64,000 nt of DNA from Pomphorhynchus laevis (GCA_012934845.2 WNNJ02003140.1:1-64000); one strand, 5' to 3'. Counted from the stretch's first letter, positions 23,371-34,379 are shown. The notes: generated from the sequence alone by a model not told the origin. Translations and numbers: made by a program.

Positions 23371-25790
23371 ATATCAGATAACTGTGTCTACGTATTTATA
23401 CTATATATAAATTATAAATTATAAATAATTATATGATTTATACAATTAATATTTATATCAAGGTTAAAATTTGAAATAAAAATCACTTTTTATGAATTGA
23501 CTAATAAATACTATAAGATGTATTCTCGAATAAGGATTATAGGTCATAAAAAGAAACTGCAATGTTATCAGGTTCGTCCCTGATTAAAATTTTTAATCAA
23601 ATAAAACCTTAATTATGAAAGTAAATTAGTTTAACGATTTGAATAACGTATAAAAAATATAACGTATTTTGTAATATATAAATCAAAAATAATAATAAAT
23701 AATAATAAATAATAAATATATAATTATTTCGACCCATTATTTCCTCAATTTATCTTCAATGGAGATGTACTATTTGTACCATATACAAATTAAAAAATAA
23801 AATATATGCAAATTTTTTATTTAGTTTTATATTGTACGTTGGCATGAAATATGCATCTATTAAATTATTAAAATAATTTTGAAGACAGCCAATATCATTA
23901 CATTTTGAAAATTATTAAGTGATTTTAAATTAATAATATGGAAATGATAGCAGTGGTTAGGAAAACCTTTCGAGAATTTTATAAATGGAACTTTATGTTA
24001 AAGTGTGTAACTCGTGGTGAGCATTCTTGACTTTTCGTCAATACTAATGAACAACTTCACAGTATTTTAGTTTTACTAATTTGTATTTTGATTATTAAAT
24101 TATTTTTCAATAAATCAGATAAGATATCTGATTCGAATTTTATATATTATTTTTAATACAATAAAATAATAAAACTAAAGATAAATAATAAATAATATAA
24201 GATTTTATATTATTTGTATTTATAAAGTTAACAGTTAAAATTAAAATAGAAATAAGTATATATGAATTGACTAAAATAATAGACGATGTATCCTAATAAG
24301 GAGTATAGTTCATTAGTAGAAGCTGTCATGTTATTAGATTCATGTCCCTATTCCTCTATATATTTATATATGTTTGTTTAAATCAGCAAAAATATACGCT
24401 GATTTTTAAATATCAAACAATAAATTTTGTTATATTTCTTGCTGGTTTCTGTCATTTAATAAAATTGGTGGATGAAAAATTAGTAGATAAGGAGAATTAT
24501 CGGGAAAACAAAGTCTACAGGTCAATGATAACTTGTCAGTAGAACAAATCAGATGACTGAGTCTACGTATTTAATACTAAATATAAAAATAAAGATAAAT
24601 AATAAATAATTATAGAATATTTTATACAATTTATTAATGTCAGGCATTGACGTCCGCTGGCTTCCGTTCACGTTTGGAGCCTACATGAGTCTGCAGGGTT
24701 TACGGCAGACGACCCGACGGTGAACTCTGATTGCCTGGTCGTCAGGTCGACTGCTACTGTGGGACTTCACTTGTGTAAATACCACAGCATCCAGCAACCT
24801 TAATAGTTCGGTAATATACGCTGATTTTAAAATTAAATTATTTTACAATAAATCAGATCAGATAACTGAGTATACTTTTATATAGTATTTTTAATACTAT
24901 GAATTGACTTATAATATGAATTGACTTATAAATAACAGACGTTGTATCAGAATAAGGATTAGAGGTCATTAGGAGGAACTGCTAAGTTACCAGGTTTCGA
25001 CCACTATTCCTCGATCCAACATAGCAGAGGTGCCAAATACATGCTAATGACGTATTTCCTCTGATAAAATTTGATTATCTAGTGTATTGTAGTGTAATAT
25101 AAATCAAATTGTTCATTCATAACATTTTTCGCCTAATTGTTAAAAAATTCAATTTTTTAAAATTGAATTTTAAAAAAATCAATGTTTAGGAATTGATTAA
25201 TAAATAACAGTCAATATATCAGAATAAAAATTAAATGTCATCAGGAGGAATTTCTATGTTTTGATGTTTCGTCTTCTATTCCTAGACTCGACACCAGCAG
25301 GATGAATAAATGATAATGACGTATATTTCCTCTGATAAAATTTATTATCTGATGTATTGTATTCTAATGGAAAGTATAAACATTTACCTCATATGAGTTT
25401 AAATTTATTTTTTATATTTTGTTGATTTATATGTAAATTTAATATTTTGTTGATTTAGACTCTCCTGTTATTAGAAATAGAAATAAAATACAGAGATTAT
25501 ATTAACCGGAATACAAAGTCAACAAGTCAATAACTTGTCAGTAGAACAAATCAGATCGGCTTACTGAGTCTACGTATTTCATATTATTTATAAATTAAAA
25601 TAAAGATAAACGATGTATTCGAATAAGAAATAGAGGTCATCAAGAGGAACTGTTTTGCTATAAGGTTTATCCTCCTATACTTCAACCCAACATAGTAGCA
25701 AGACCAAAAATACATATGGCGTATTTTCTCCGATGAAATTTAATTATCTATTGTATCTTATTTTAATACAAAATATATTATTTAAAATCC
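23370..25790 (+). repeat. Cluster of a dispersed non-coding repeat (4-5 partial copies)
   Basis: Copies begin with AAATCAGAT..ACTGAGTCTACGTATTT (23380, 24545, 24858, 25547) and continue, after AT-rich filler, with TGAATTGACTAATAAATAACA, GAATAAGGATTAGAGGTCAT, GGAACTGCTA.GTTA and a block ending CTCTGATAAAATTT.ATTATCT. The copies are 30-50% AT filler and have diverged. No ORF is conserved. The family looks like a non-autonomous element. A short match to the Penelope-like N-terminal region lies inside at about 23850-23910. Confidence 0.65.
24640..24790. other. GC-rich islet inside AT-rich repeats
   Basis: About 150 bp with far higher GC content than its flanks, containing GACGTCCGCTGGCTTCCG and GACGACCCGACGGTG. 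It interrupts a copy of the dispersed repeat and so is probably an insertion. No protein or RNA gene was recognised. Confidence 0.4.
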
Positions 25791-25929
25791 ATGCATAAAA
25801 GAATTTTCACTTAATAGATTAAATTTATTTTAAAGGCATCACCTTTTTATATAATCGGGACTGGTGATCCTGTGATGGATGCTTATATTTTTATTGAAAA
25901 GTTGCTAGGTCACGAGGTGACTTTAACTT

Positions 25930-26600
25930 CGAAAATCAGCTACAGAATTCATACTTCATGACTTCCAACACACACTATATATAATAGTAGTGCACGGATG
26001 TGCTGAGTAAACAACGGTCCAGGATTTCTTACAAAATGCGGCATTTGTAAAAATGATGTTGCTTGGTAGACCTGAATTTGATTCATGATTTTAAGATACC
26101 ATGCCATTTCTAGACGACTAATATAGCACCTAAATGATGAGTACCCGGCAACACTCATCAGTAGAATGAAGTACACACTGATTGTTTCATTAGCCTATAT
26201 GACATTGTGAATGAGGGCGTTTATTAATGGGTACATGCCGTACCCATTAATAAACCAACGAGTGCAGCGACAATTGAGCAATAACATCTGCATCGTGTTT
26301 AAGAATGATATGCATATCAATTCAATCTGTTAAAGAGCGTAAGACTCAGTCAATTGAACAAAGTGTCGAAAACGCCTTTATTCACAATGTACCACAGGCA
26401 ACCGATACGACTAATGGCTACTTAATTCTACTAATGAGCGTTGTCAAGTACATTATCATTTTGGTGCTAAAGTGGTCTTCTAGAAGTGGCATGGTGCCTT
26501 AAAATCGTGAATCAAAGTCCAGTTTACTAAGAAAAATATTTTTCTAAATGCCGTATTGCGTAAAAAATCTTGGACTTCATCATCTCGGTGCTAACGTGTT
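25930..26600. repeat. Large imperfect inverted repeat with palindromic centre
   Basis: The minus strand of 25960-26215 matches the plus strand of 26375-26600. Shared phrases include ATTCACAATGT, ACTTAATTCTACTAATGAG-like, TCTAGAA.TGGCATGGT and TTTTTCTAAATGCCG. Between them, 26222-26254 is a hairpin of TTTATTAATGGGTAC and its complement around ATGCC. The arms have diverged considerably. It is probably an old fold-back or MITE-like element. Confidence 0.6.
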
Positions 26601-27325
26601 TGCATAGGAGTGAAATAGCGCCTATTTCAATCGAAAACAACATTTAATATATATGATGTAGATTATATTTTGATGTTACACCTGTCCTGGGACACCCAAT
26701 AGTGTCTTCCTAAATAAATCACTTTTTTTCCTCATAAAAAGGCATAAACACCAGGCAGCATCCTATATATCCTCATCAGACTAAGAAATAAAACCGAATT
26801 ATTCTCGCAATATTCAAAGACGCTACGTATGCCCAGTTATCCTATGTGTGACGACAAACTTCAACAACAGTAGACGCGTTTCGCTATGGAGCTCATCATT
26901 ACCATGACTTCAATAATCATCCATAGGCACCTTAACACACGCTTAAACAATGTCTAAAGCTCGAAAAACAGAACTACCCTTAATCTGAATCATCGGATGG
27001 AATTTAGCATAAGTTCTGTGCATGGTAGTGCGTATTGCAGTTTAACCATGCATCGGGCACTAAATTCCTTTCAATAGAAATGTTGTTTTACAGGGACACT
27101 TTCAAGTGTAAAAATATATAAAATATAATTTGTTGTTATACCTGCCCTGGGACACAATGGTGTACTCGTAAATAAATCACTATGTTTTCCTCATGATGAG
27201 GCATAAACACCATGCAGCATTCTATATATCTTCATCAGATCAAGAAATAGAACCGAATTATTCTCGCAATATTCAAAGTCGCTACGTATGCCCAGTCATC
27301 CTATGCGTGACGACAAACTTCCACA

Positions 27326-27367
27326 ACGGTATACGCGTTTCGCTCTAATGGAGCTCATCAGTACCGT
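27326..27367 (-). ncRNA. Hammerhead ribozyme, type I, short stem III (unit 2)
   Basis: Minus strand. Stem I 5' strand ACGGUA (27367-27362), CUGAUGA (27361-27355), stem II GCUC-CAUUA-GAGC (27354-27342), GAAA (27341-27338), stem III of only A-U and C-G closing a GC loop (27338-27333), cleavage triplet GUA with cleavage between 27332 and 27331, then stem I 3' strand UACCGU, fully complementary over six pairs. All invariant core bases are present. The tiny stem III is like that of animal retrozyme and Penelope-associated hammerheads, which are thought to act best as dimers (established for those families, inferred here). Confidence 0.85.
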
Positions 27368-27789
27368 GACTTCAATAATCATCCATATGCACCTTAACAC
27401 ACGCTTAAACAACGTTTAAAGCTTGAAAAACAGAACTACCCTTAATCTAAATCATCATAGGGTCTTTAGCATAAGCTATGTGCATGGCTGTGCGTATTGC
27501 AATTCAACCATGCATCATGCACTAAATTCCTTTTAATAGAAATGCTGTTTTACAGGGACACTTTAAAGTGTACAAATATATAAAATATAATTTGTTGTTA
27601 CACCTGCCCTGGGACACACAATGGTGTACTCGTAAATAAATCACTATGTTTTCCTCATGATGAGGCATAAACACCAGGCAGCATTCTATATATCCTCATC
27701 AGACTAAGAAATAAAACCGAATTATTCTCGCAATATTCAAAGACGCTACGTATGCCCAGTCATCCTATGTGTGACGACAAACTTCTACA

Positions 27790-27831
27790 ACGGTATACAC
27801 GTTTCGCTTTAACGGAGCTCATCAGTACCGC
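27790..27831 (-). ncRNA. Hammerhead ribozyme, type I, short stem III (unit 3)
   Basis: Minus strand. CUGAUGA at 27825-27819, stem II with three good pairs and one C-A mismatch (GCUC/AAGC), GAAA at 27805-27802, minimal stem III (A-U and C-G around GU), GUA triplet with the predicted cut between 27796 and 27795, and stem I UACCGU pairing with GCGGUA (one U-G). The distance to the cut in unit 2 is 464 nt, so double cleavage would release a 464-nt RNA. The weaker stem II suggests lower activity than unit 2. Confidence 0.75.
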
Positions 27832-28259
27832 GACTTTAATAATCATATATAAGCACTTAACACACGCTTTAACAATGTCTAATGCTCGGAAAACAGAACT
27901 ACCCTTAATCTGAATCATCAGAGGAAATTTAGCATAAGCTCTGTGCATGGCAGTGCGTATTGCGGTTTAACCATGCATCAGGCACTAAATTCCTTTTAAT
28001 AGAAATGCTGTTTTACGGGGACACTTTAAAGTGTACAAATATATAAAAAAATAATTTGTTGTTACACCTGCCCTGGGACATCAAATGGTGTACTCGTAAA
28101 TAAATCACTGTATTCCTCATAAAGAGGCATAAACACCAGGCAGCATCTTATATATCCTCATCAGACTAAGAAATAAAACCGAATTATTCTCGCAATATTC
28201 AAAGACGCTACGTATGCCCAGTCATCCTATTTGTGACTACAAACTTTAACAAGTATGTT

Positions 28260-28950
28260 GTCGCACATAGTATATCTGTATGTAATTTTTATTCTTTTGT
28301 AATATTTAATCAGAAATTATGTATTCCTAACTTATGTAAAAAGTCATTTTAATGTGTGGTTCTCTAAATTGAACATTTTACATCGACTATTAATTTGAAT
28401 GTATCTTTAAGTAAAAAATCTATCAAACTGATAATCAAATTATGACAATAACCTAATGACTTAATTGCGATTTATACATGACGAGTGTAGTTATGCACTG
28501 CTTTAAAAAATTTTCTAGCAATAAAATATCAAAAATATTTTCAATTAATAAAATCAAAAAATGCCAGTACCTGTGTTTACTCATATTTACTAAAAATTTT
28601 ATTGAATTTTTTGTTAGCATTTAAATTAATTTCGAGCTTTTAATATTTAATTAATAAATTAATAAATATAATTTTTATTACTAGTTTGTACTAATGGTAA
28701 ATACGTTTACAGGATTACGACATCAGTTGCAATATCCGGTAATTTGCCTAGACCAATATTTTAGGTTAAAAGTTCAAGCAAGTTAACTGAAGCACCATAT
28801 ATTTTATATAACATAACCTTATATTCTTCTTATACTATATGAATATATTGATTTTGTATTCCTATAATTATATTAAACCTTGAAAGTAGATATACAAACA
28901 TATGTAATTAATAATTGGAAAGTCTATCTAACTTAAATACAAACTTTAAA
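28260..28950. other. AT-rich intergenic stretch, no gene seen
   Basis: No satellite unit, repeat family or protein motif is readable. It may hold the eroded 5' side of the Penelope-like element that follows. Confidence 0.4.
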
Positions 28951-29330
28951 TGCATATTGCATGGATTTAATTGAATTAATAAAAGCCTTAAATATTCTGA
29001 AAATCAAAATTATTTAAATGTAGATACATCTATATTTAGACAGGTAAAATGTGTTCCAATGGGTGATAATAGTAGCCCAATTACAGCTGACTTGTTTTTA
29101 AGCTTTATAGAATATGAATTTGTTTATAACTGTAACGATATGAAATATATATTTCGATACATTGATGATATATAAGTATTTAACTCTAATAATTTATATT
29201 CAATAAGCGAACAAATATATGCAGGTAGTCTTATTCTTAATTAAACCAATATGGATGATGAACGGGGTGTATATCTAGATATGAACATTAAATTAACATT
29301 TAATTCATAATCATTAAATTAATGATTAAT
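28950..29330 (+). pseudogene. Penelope-like reverse transcriptase fragment
   Basis: The plus strand reads FRQVKCVPMGDNSSPITADL, LSFIEYEFVY and then FRYIDDI, with SEQIYAGSLILN and GVYLDMNIKL further on. The GIPMGTN.SP..ADLFL...YE block followed by the RYIDD catalytic box and a Y(P)..L.LN..T....V.(F/Y)LD(L/M) segment is diagnostic of Penelope-like element RTs. Only the palm region survives and it is interrupted. Neither the thumb nor a GIY-YIG nuclease was found. Confidence 0.65.
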
Positions 29331-29639
29331 TCATAATCATTTAACTTTTAATTGGTTCATAAAAATTAATATTATATAAAATCTTTAGATTAAGTTATTT
29401 TCATCGTTAAATTTTGTATGTGCAACATACGCATTCTTAGTTAACTGATTTATTTAAATGTGCTTATTAATATATTATAGTAATGATTGTGGTATGGTGC
29501 GATGTTACTTTGTACCGACTAGGCTTATTGTTTATAACTGTTACAAAAGAAGGTAATGTCATATCACTCCAATTAGTGATCATGATCATAATACGAAGCA
29601 TACTAGATCGATATTTATAATATATATCACAAATGTGCA

Positions 29640-29822
29640 ATCGACGGTAAGTGGCCGAATCGCCCCCCCCATGCATTACAATCCGCGCCGCTGGTAGAAT
29701 TTGAAGCTGATTATACATGCCGATTTTTATAAAATTATTACATTTTATAAATTGGTCGCCGATCAGATCATAACAAGATAAAAACATGGCCTGCTAAATG
29801 ATCAAGCTTGCCCATCCCTGAT
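29640..29822 (-). mobile_element. Possible hAT-type terminal fragment
   Basis: On the minus strand the segment begins CAGGGATGGGCAAGCTTG at about 29821, close to the CAGGG.TGGGCAAAC terminal repeats of many hAT elements. A matching opposite end was not found, so this is a one-ended fragment at best. Confidence 0.3.
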
Positions 29823-29829
29823 CTACATA

Positions 29830-32460
29830 AGCATAATTATTTACAGATCCTAAGAAAGAAAATTATTACGTTTTTAAATTATATCTTTATCGATTAATTT
29901 TTATAGAATGACTTGATAATATTTAGTCAAGAAAGAAACAATTTTTGTTTCTATTTTATCGGGTTGTTCCATAAATACAATCAGAGAAAATGGATTGGAT
30001 GTTTACTAAATTAGCATAATTAAATTTAAATGTAAAACTATTTATTTTTTATTTGTTCTGCATTTTGTATTTTCAATAGTTCGTTTTGCTGTTTATAAAA
30101 ACCATAATTATCAGTAATGAAGTTTGCCATCGTTTCCATAATTGTTTGTTACTACAAAATTAGTAAATTTAACTGTCGATAAGATAATTTTTTTTATTTC
30201 CACGTTTGACAAAGTTATCGCGCAGCTTAAACAAAAGATTTGAGAGATTCAAAGTAAAAGCTTAAGTATAATAGGTTAAAACATTCTCCTGATTTCCTCT
30301 TATAAATAAGACAGATGGTAAATCCGAACTGATAAATTCTAACCAACTCAAATATAATCCAGCGGAAACGCCTTCATCTCTCGGAATTGGCATGGTGCTA
30401 GAAAAAATAAAATAGAAATTACCATTTCACTAATACGAAAGGTTCTTAATGCAAGTTTTTTACAGAGGCACAACGTGTACACATATGAAATGTGTAATAT
30501 ATAATATTATAATACATTTATATTGTATTAATATTATATTAAGGTTAATGGAGAGAGAATTTATTATGCATAACATCTCTCGACCACCAATAATGTTTAA
30601 TTATTATGTTATTATTAATATTGATAATAACAAGGATTATTATTAATATTAAGCCTGAGTTATTGATAATAACTTTCTAATTTATATAAACCAATATAAG
30701 GTTTTATATAAACCTTATATATTATAAATTAATATAAATAGTTCTGTAAATTTATTTTTGTTGATAATTAATGAAATTCCTAATGACCTCATTATCAATT
30801 CAAAATATCTTTTTTAAATTACAATATTTTTTAAATACGGCTTGCCCGAGTTATTATCAATAACTCGGGCAAGATGTATTCTTTGGCGTCGGATGGCACG
30901 CAGTCAATTAAGCAACACGGACGACGAGCAGCAACAAGGGGTCAGCCAGCTCGACCCTATCAAGGACAAATACTCTGACTAGCAGAAACAATTGTATTTC
31001 AATGTTTAAAAAATATTTTAATTTCATAAAAATGTCAATAAAAAATCTTAAAATAATTATTTATTTTATTATTTAATTATTAAATTTTGATTTAGCATTA
31101 TTATGTTTTGTTTATTTTATAATTATATTAAATACGTAGACTCAGTTAGCTGATTTGATTAAAAAAGATATTTAGTAGAAACTTAATTAGTTAATATTAA
31201 GTAGAATCTTAATATTTAGTTATATTTTCAAAAGAACCTTAATAAAGAAATAATTAATTAATAAAGAAAGAGACTTTATTGAATTTCTTAATTCAATAAA
31301 GAAACAGACTGTATAGCGATTTTGCAACTTGAGATAGATTTTAAAATAATCGAATATAGTACCATAGTTAAGTCATTATGAATTTCATTAATTATCAACA
31401 AAAATAAATTTACAGAACTATTTATATTAAGTGTCTAATATAAATAGTCTTTTTGTATCGAATTATCAATTCAATACAGTTTTGTAGAACTCGACAATTT
31501 GGAATTTTGAATACAATTTGTAATTATCGAGTTCTACAAAGAGTAAGTCATTATTTAAATTATTTAAATATAATTAATATATGATAAAATATAAAATAAT
31601 TATTTAAATATTTTTAATTATTAAATTTTTTAAGAAGTTCTAATAAAAATAAGTTACAAATTTTAACAATTTGTAATTCTTTAAATATTAAAAGTTAAAA
31701 AGAAAATTCCTTAATGTAGGTGATGTACATCATCAATTCTAATGATATACATTATCAATATTATCTGCATTATCAATTCCGTAATTGATAATATAGTTGC
31801 TTTCATGTTGATTTTTAAATCTTAAGGATAGAAGTTAATGGAATTTATAAATTACTAACGTTCTTTTAAAGCAACGATCCGAATTGAAAATGCCAAAAAA
31901 TCATTTTTTACATTTAATAAGGAACGCAGTTAAAAATATACAAATGAACACAGCACGTTTTAAAGAATTACATATAAAATTCGCTCTGAATTTCGCAATT
32001 TTTAAGTTGCTATTGATATATATCAACGGTAATCAATTTAATTCGCTTTTTTAAAAGTTAACTTTATCAGTGTAAATGAAGATATTTTTTAGTTGTAGAT
32101 TTACAATTTATGAACAATTTATATATTTTGTAGACATTAAATTAGATTTAATTTAATGGCAAATGAGATAAAAGTGTTATCGAACGTTTATGTAATCCGA
32201 AAATTGAAATATTTAGTTATTTGAAAGACTCATGTATATATTCGAGATATTTTTACTGTCAATAAAAATATTGCAAAAATATTTTAAACTTTGTTAGCGT
32301 CAATAAAAATATCGAAAATGTTATAATCTCACAATTATTTGAAATTTCTTTGAAATTTTGAAAATTTAATGGAACTGAGAAATTCTCTTATTCTAAACTT
32401 TTTCAGTATTTCGTTATTTAAAGTAACACATGACCAAAATATAATTGCAATTTACCAATT
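29830..32460. other. AT-rich intergenic stretch, no gene seen
   Basis: Long A/T-dominated DNA. It contains a reverse-strand end of the CTGAGTCTACGTATT repeat (31130-31160) and a short GC-richer patch at 30880-30980 that I could not identify. No protein motif was found on either strand. Confidence 0.5.
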
Positions 32461-32744
32461 AGTTTTGAATCACAATGACTCATCAGTGCCAGATCCCTCC
32501 CACTACTGAATGCAGAGGAGGACTGGCAGACGGCAATCAATGAATGAATCAATGCGAATGATGTACTAGAAAATTTTCTAGTACAGAAATAAAAGTTAGC
32601 CGATATTAAAGAGACCTGCGCTGGTATTTGCCAGTGCTTTTGCTAATGATCCTATTTGGTGAAGCTGTAGTACTGATTTAGTACTCTAAATAATGTTACT
32701 AGAAAATTTTCTAGTACATCATTCACATTGATTCATTCATTGAT

Positions 32745-32823
32745 TGCCGTCTGCCAGTCCTCCTCTGCATCCAGTAGTAGGAGGGATCTGTCACTGATGA
32801 GTCATTGTGGTGACGAAACGGCA
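32745..32823 (+). ncRNA. Hammerhead ribozyme, type III (copy 1)
   Basis: Stem III UGCCGU (32745-32750) pairs with ACGGCA (32818-32823). C17 is at 32751, with cleavage predicted after it. Stem I is UGCCAG-u-CCUCC against GGAGG-gau-CUGUCA, with one C-U mismatch. CUGAUGA lies at 32794-32800, stem II is GUCAU-UGUG-GUGAC (one G-U), and GAAA is at 32815-32818. The core is complete. The single mismatch in stem I is the only flaw compared with copy 2. Confidence 0.85.
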
Positions 32824-33070
32824 TTCGTCATTCCTTCGTGTCAGGCTTACATGTTTTACAAGAAATTTACGCGGAATGGTCGCACTCTCCTTAAATTCAT
32901 GATAAAAGTTAGCCGATATTTAAGATGGTATTTCAGCCGATATTTCAGCTGGTATTTGCCAGTGCTTTTGCTAATGATCCTTTTTGGTGAAGCTGTAGTA
33001 CTGATTTAGTACTCTATGATGTTACTAGAAAACTTTCTAGTACATCATTCGCATTGATTCATTCATTGAT

Positions 33071-33149
33071 TGCCGTCTGCCAGTCCTCCTCTGCATCCAG
33101 TAGTGGGAGGGATCTGGCACTGATGAGTCATTGTGATGACGAAACGGCA
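33071..33149 (+). ncRNA. Hammerhead ribozyme, type III (copy 2, intact)
   Basis: Stem III UGCCGU (33071-33076) pairs perfectly with ACGGCA (33144-33149). Cleavage is predicted after C33077. Stem I has six perfect pairs UGCCAG/CUGGCA (33078-33083 with 33114-33119), an internal loop U/GAU, and CCUCC/GGAGG. CUGAUGA is at 33120-33126, stem II is the perfect hairpin GUCAU-UGUG-AUGAC (33127-33140), and GAAA is at 33141-33144. All invariant nucleotides are in place. The internal loop in stem I and loop II are placed as in natural hammerheads that use loop-loop contacts. The cut sites of copies 1 and 2 are 326 nt apart. Confidence 0.92.
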
Positions 33150-33229
33150 TTCGTCATTCTTTCGCGTCTGGCTTACATATTTTACAAGAAATTCACGCGG
33201 AATGGTCTCACTCTCCTCAATTAGTTTGG

Positions 33230-34370
33230 ATAACGAAATTTCGAATTAGAAAAAACTTATTTCCATTGAATTTACAAATGATCATCATCTGTCTTCATTG
33301 TAAGAAAAACAACAAAACAATCGTACATGTCCTTTTTCTATTTTAAATTTAAAAGTATGTATAATATAATGTTCTTTTTGAATTTAAATAAAATTTAATG
33401 TAACGGCAAATGAGATAAAAGTGTTACCGAAAGATAATCCGAAAATTGAAATATTTAGTTATTTGAAAGAATCATATTCGAGATATTTTTAACAAAAAGT
33501 TAAAAATATTCGAGATATTTTTTAATAAAAGTTCGATGTAGAAAAAATATTAAATACCTTGATATTTCATTCGAGTATATTATTATAAATGTAATTATAA
33601 ATGTAATAAAATAAACCAAATAGCTTACATAAATATAAGAGTGGATTCTGTTGAATGCTTAACTAGTAACTCTCTAAGCTTGATATAGTAGTCGATCTAG
33701 AAAAGTAGAGTGGGTAATTTGAATCAAATTGTATCTGCTTAAATTTAATAATGTGTTTACTTGATGCAGTTTAGAAGTTGTTCTATAGTTGTTAAAGTAC
33801 GTGAATTTTAATTTTAATTAAAATTCACTTTTATAAAATTATAAAATCACTTTTAATTTATAAAATTAAATTTTAGAAAATTTTTATAGTCGAAAATTTG
33901 TGATTAATAATTTCTTATTTTATTTAATTCGTTTTGATGTTTAAACGCCCTGAACAATTTAAGAGCACATCTAACGTATCATTGGACATTAGAAATATAT
34001 TTTGTCAGAGTATAAACTATGCATTTCAGAATGCATTGGACAAATCTTTGACTATCGCAATAGTCCTTTTTATGTGTTATGTTATTTTAGAGTAGAAGAA
34101 AATACATAGTTGTTACTGACCAGCTCATGAAATCTAATATTAAATATAAACATTTTAATATTTTATATAAAAATAATAATATAGAATTATTAACACTATT
34201 TGAGAAATCCCATAGTAGTACTGTAAATAATTATTTTTTTCAAAATCCTAATAAACCTTGTACTTTACCTTCTATAAACCAAATGCGTAATTGAACTTTC
34301 AAAATGAAAGCATAGCTGCAATTTGATAAAGCCATTATGATTTATTAATGGCTCTATATGGAAACAATCA
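33230..34370. other. AT-rich intergenic stretch, no gene seen
   Basis: No reading frame with recognisable motifs and no repeat shared with other parts of the window, apart from a short stretch near 33400-33500 resembling 32150-32240. Confidence 0.45.
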
Positions 34371-34379
34371 GTTTTTGGT

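Larger units (their letters stand above)
26620..28252 (-). repeat. Tandem 460-464-bp satellite with type I hammerhead ribozymes
   Basis: About 3.5 units. The landmark TACACCTG.CCTGGGACA starts at 26677, 27137, 27599 and 28063 (steps 460, 462, 464). Each full unit has AACCATGCATC, the 14-bp palindrome ACACTTTAAAGTGT and a region that on the minus strand folds as a hammerhead. The last unit stops at 28252, before its ribozyme. Unit 1 has a changed core base. Units 2 and 3 keep the full core. The same unit recurs at 49.56-50.3 kb. There is no protein coding. One ribozyme per tandem unit is what a rolling or dimeric transcript that self-cleaves into monomers would need. Confidence 0.92.
32461..33225 (+). 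repeat. 326-bp hammerhead repeat: inverted piece plus tandem copies
   Basis: Plus-strand copies: a partial unit (32588-32751), one full unit (32752-33077) and a partial unit (33078-33225). Landmarks AAAGTTAGCCGATAT, TTTGCCAGTGCTTTTGCTAA and GTACTGATTTAGTACTCT recur. Each junction carries a hammerhead. At the left, 32468-32580 is the same sequence in inverted orientation, joined to the direct copies at the palindrome GTACTAGAAAATTTTCTAGTAC. The inverted copy ends inside stem II of its ribozyme. Another fragment lies at 14213-14438. No protein is encoded. Confidence 0.9.

Noticed and set aside
26140-26165. CTGATGAG in the inverted repeat at 25.93-26.6 kb
   Set aside because: No hairpin followed by GAAA. 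The other arm reads CTAATGAG.
27226-27250. A second CTGATGA in each 462-bp satellite unit (minus strand, CTGATGAGGATATATAGG or near form)
   Set aside because: No GAAA at a suitable distance and no stem II. It is chance, or a decoy of the repeat.
27760-27948. 62-codon minus-strand open frame in the satellite
   Set aside because: It covers the ribozyme of unit 3 and is not kept open in the other units.
26620-28252. CRISPR-like array
   Set aside because: The units are long tandem copies without unique spacers, in a eukaryotic setting.
29467-29787. 106-codon minus-strand open frame
   Set aside because: It overlaps a probable hAT end and shows no motif. Composition is not convincing.
33141-33160. 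Alternative type I hammerhead using the hairpin ACG-GCAUU-CGU and GUC downstream of GAAA in the 326-bp unit
   Set aside because: The stem III hairpin would form, but the sequence after GUC does not pair with that before CUGAUGA, while the type III fold pairs perfectly.
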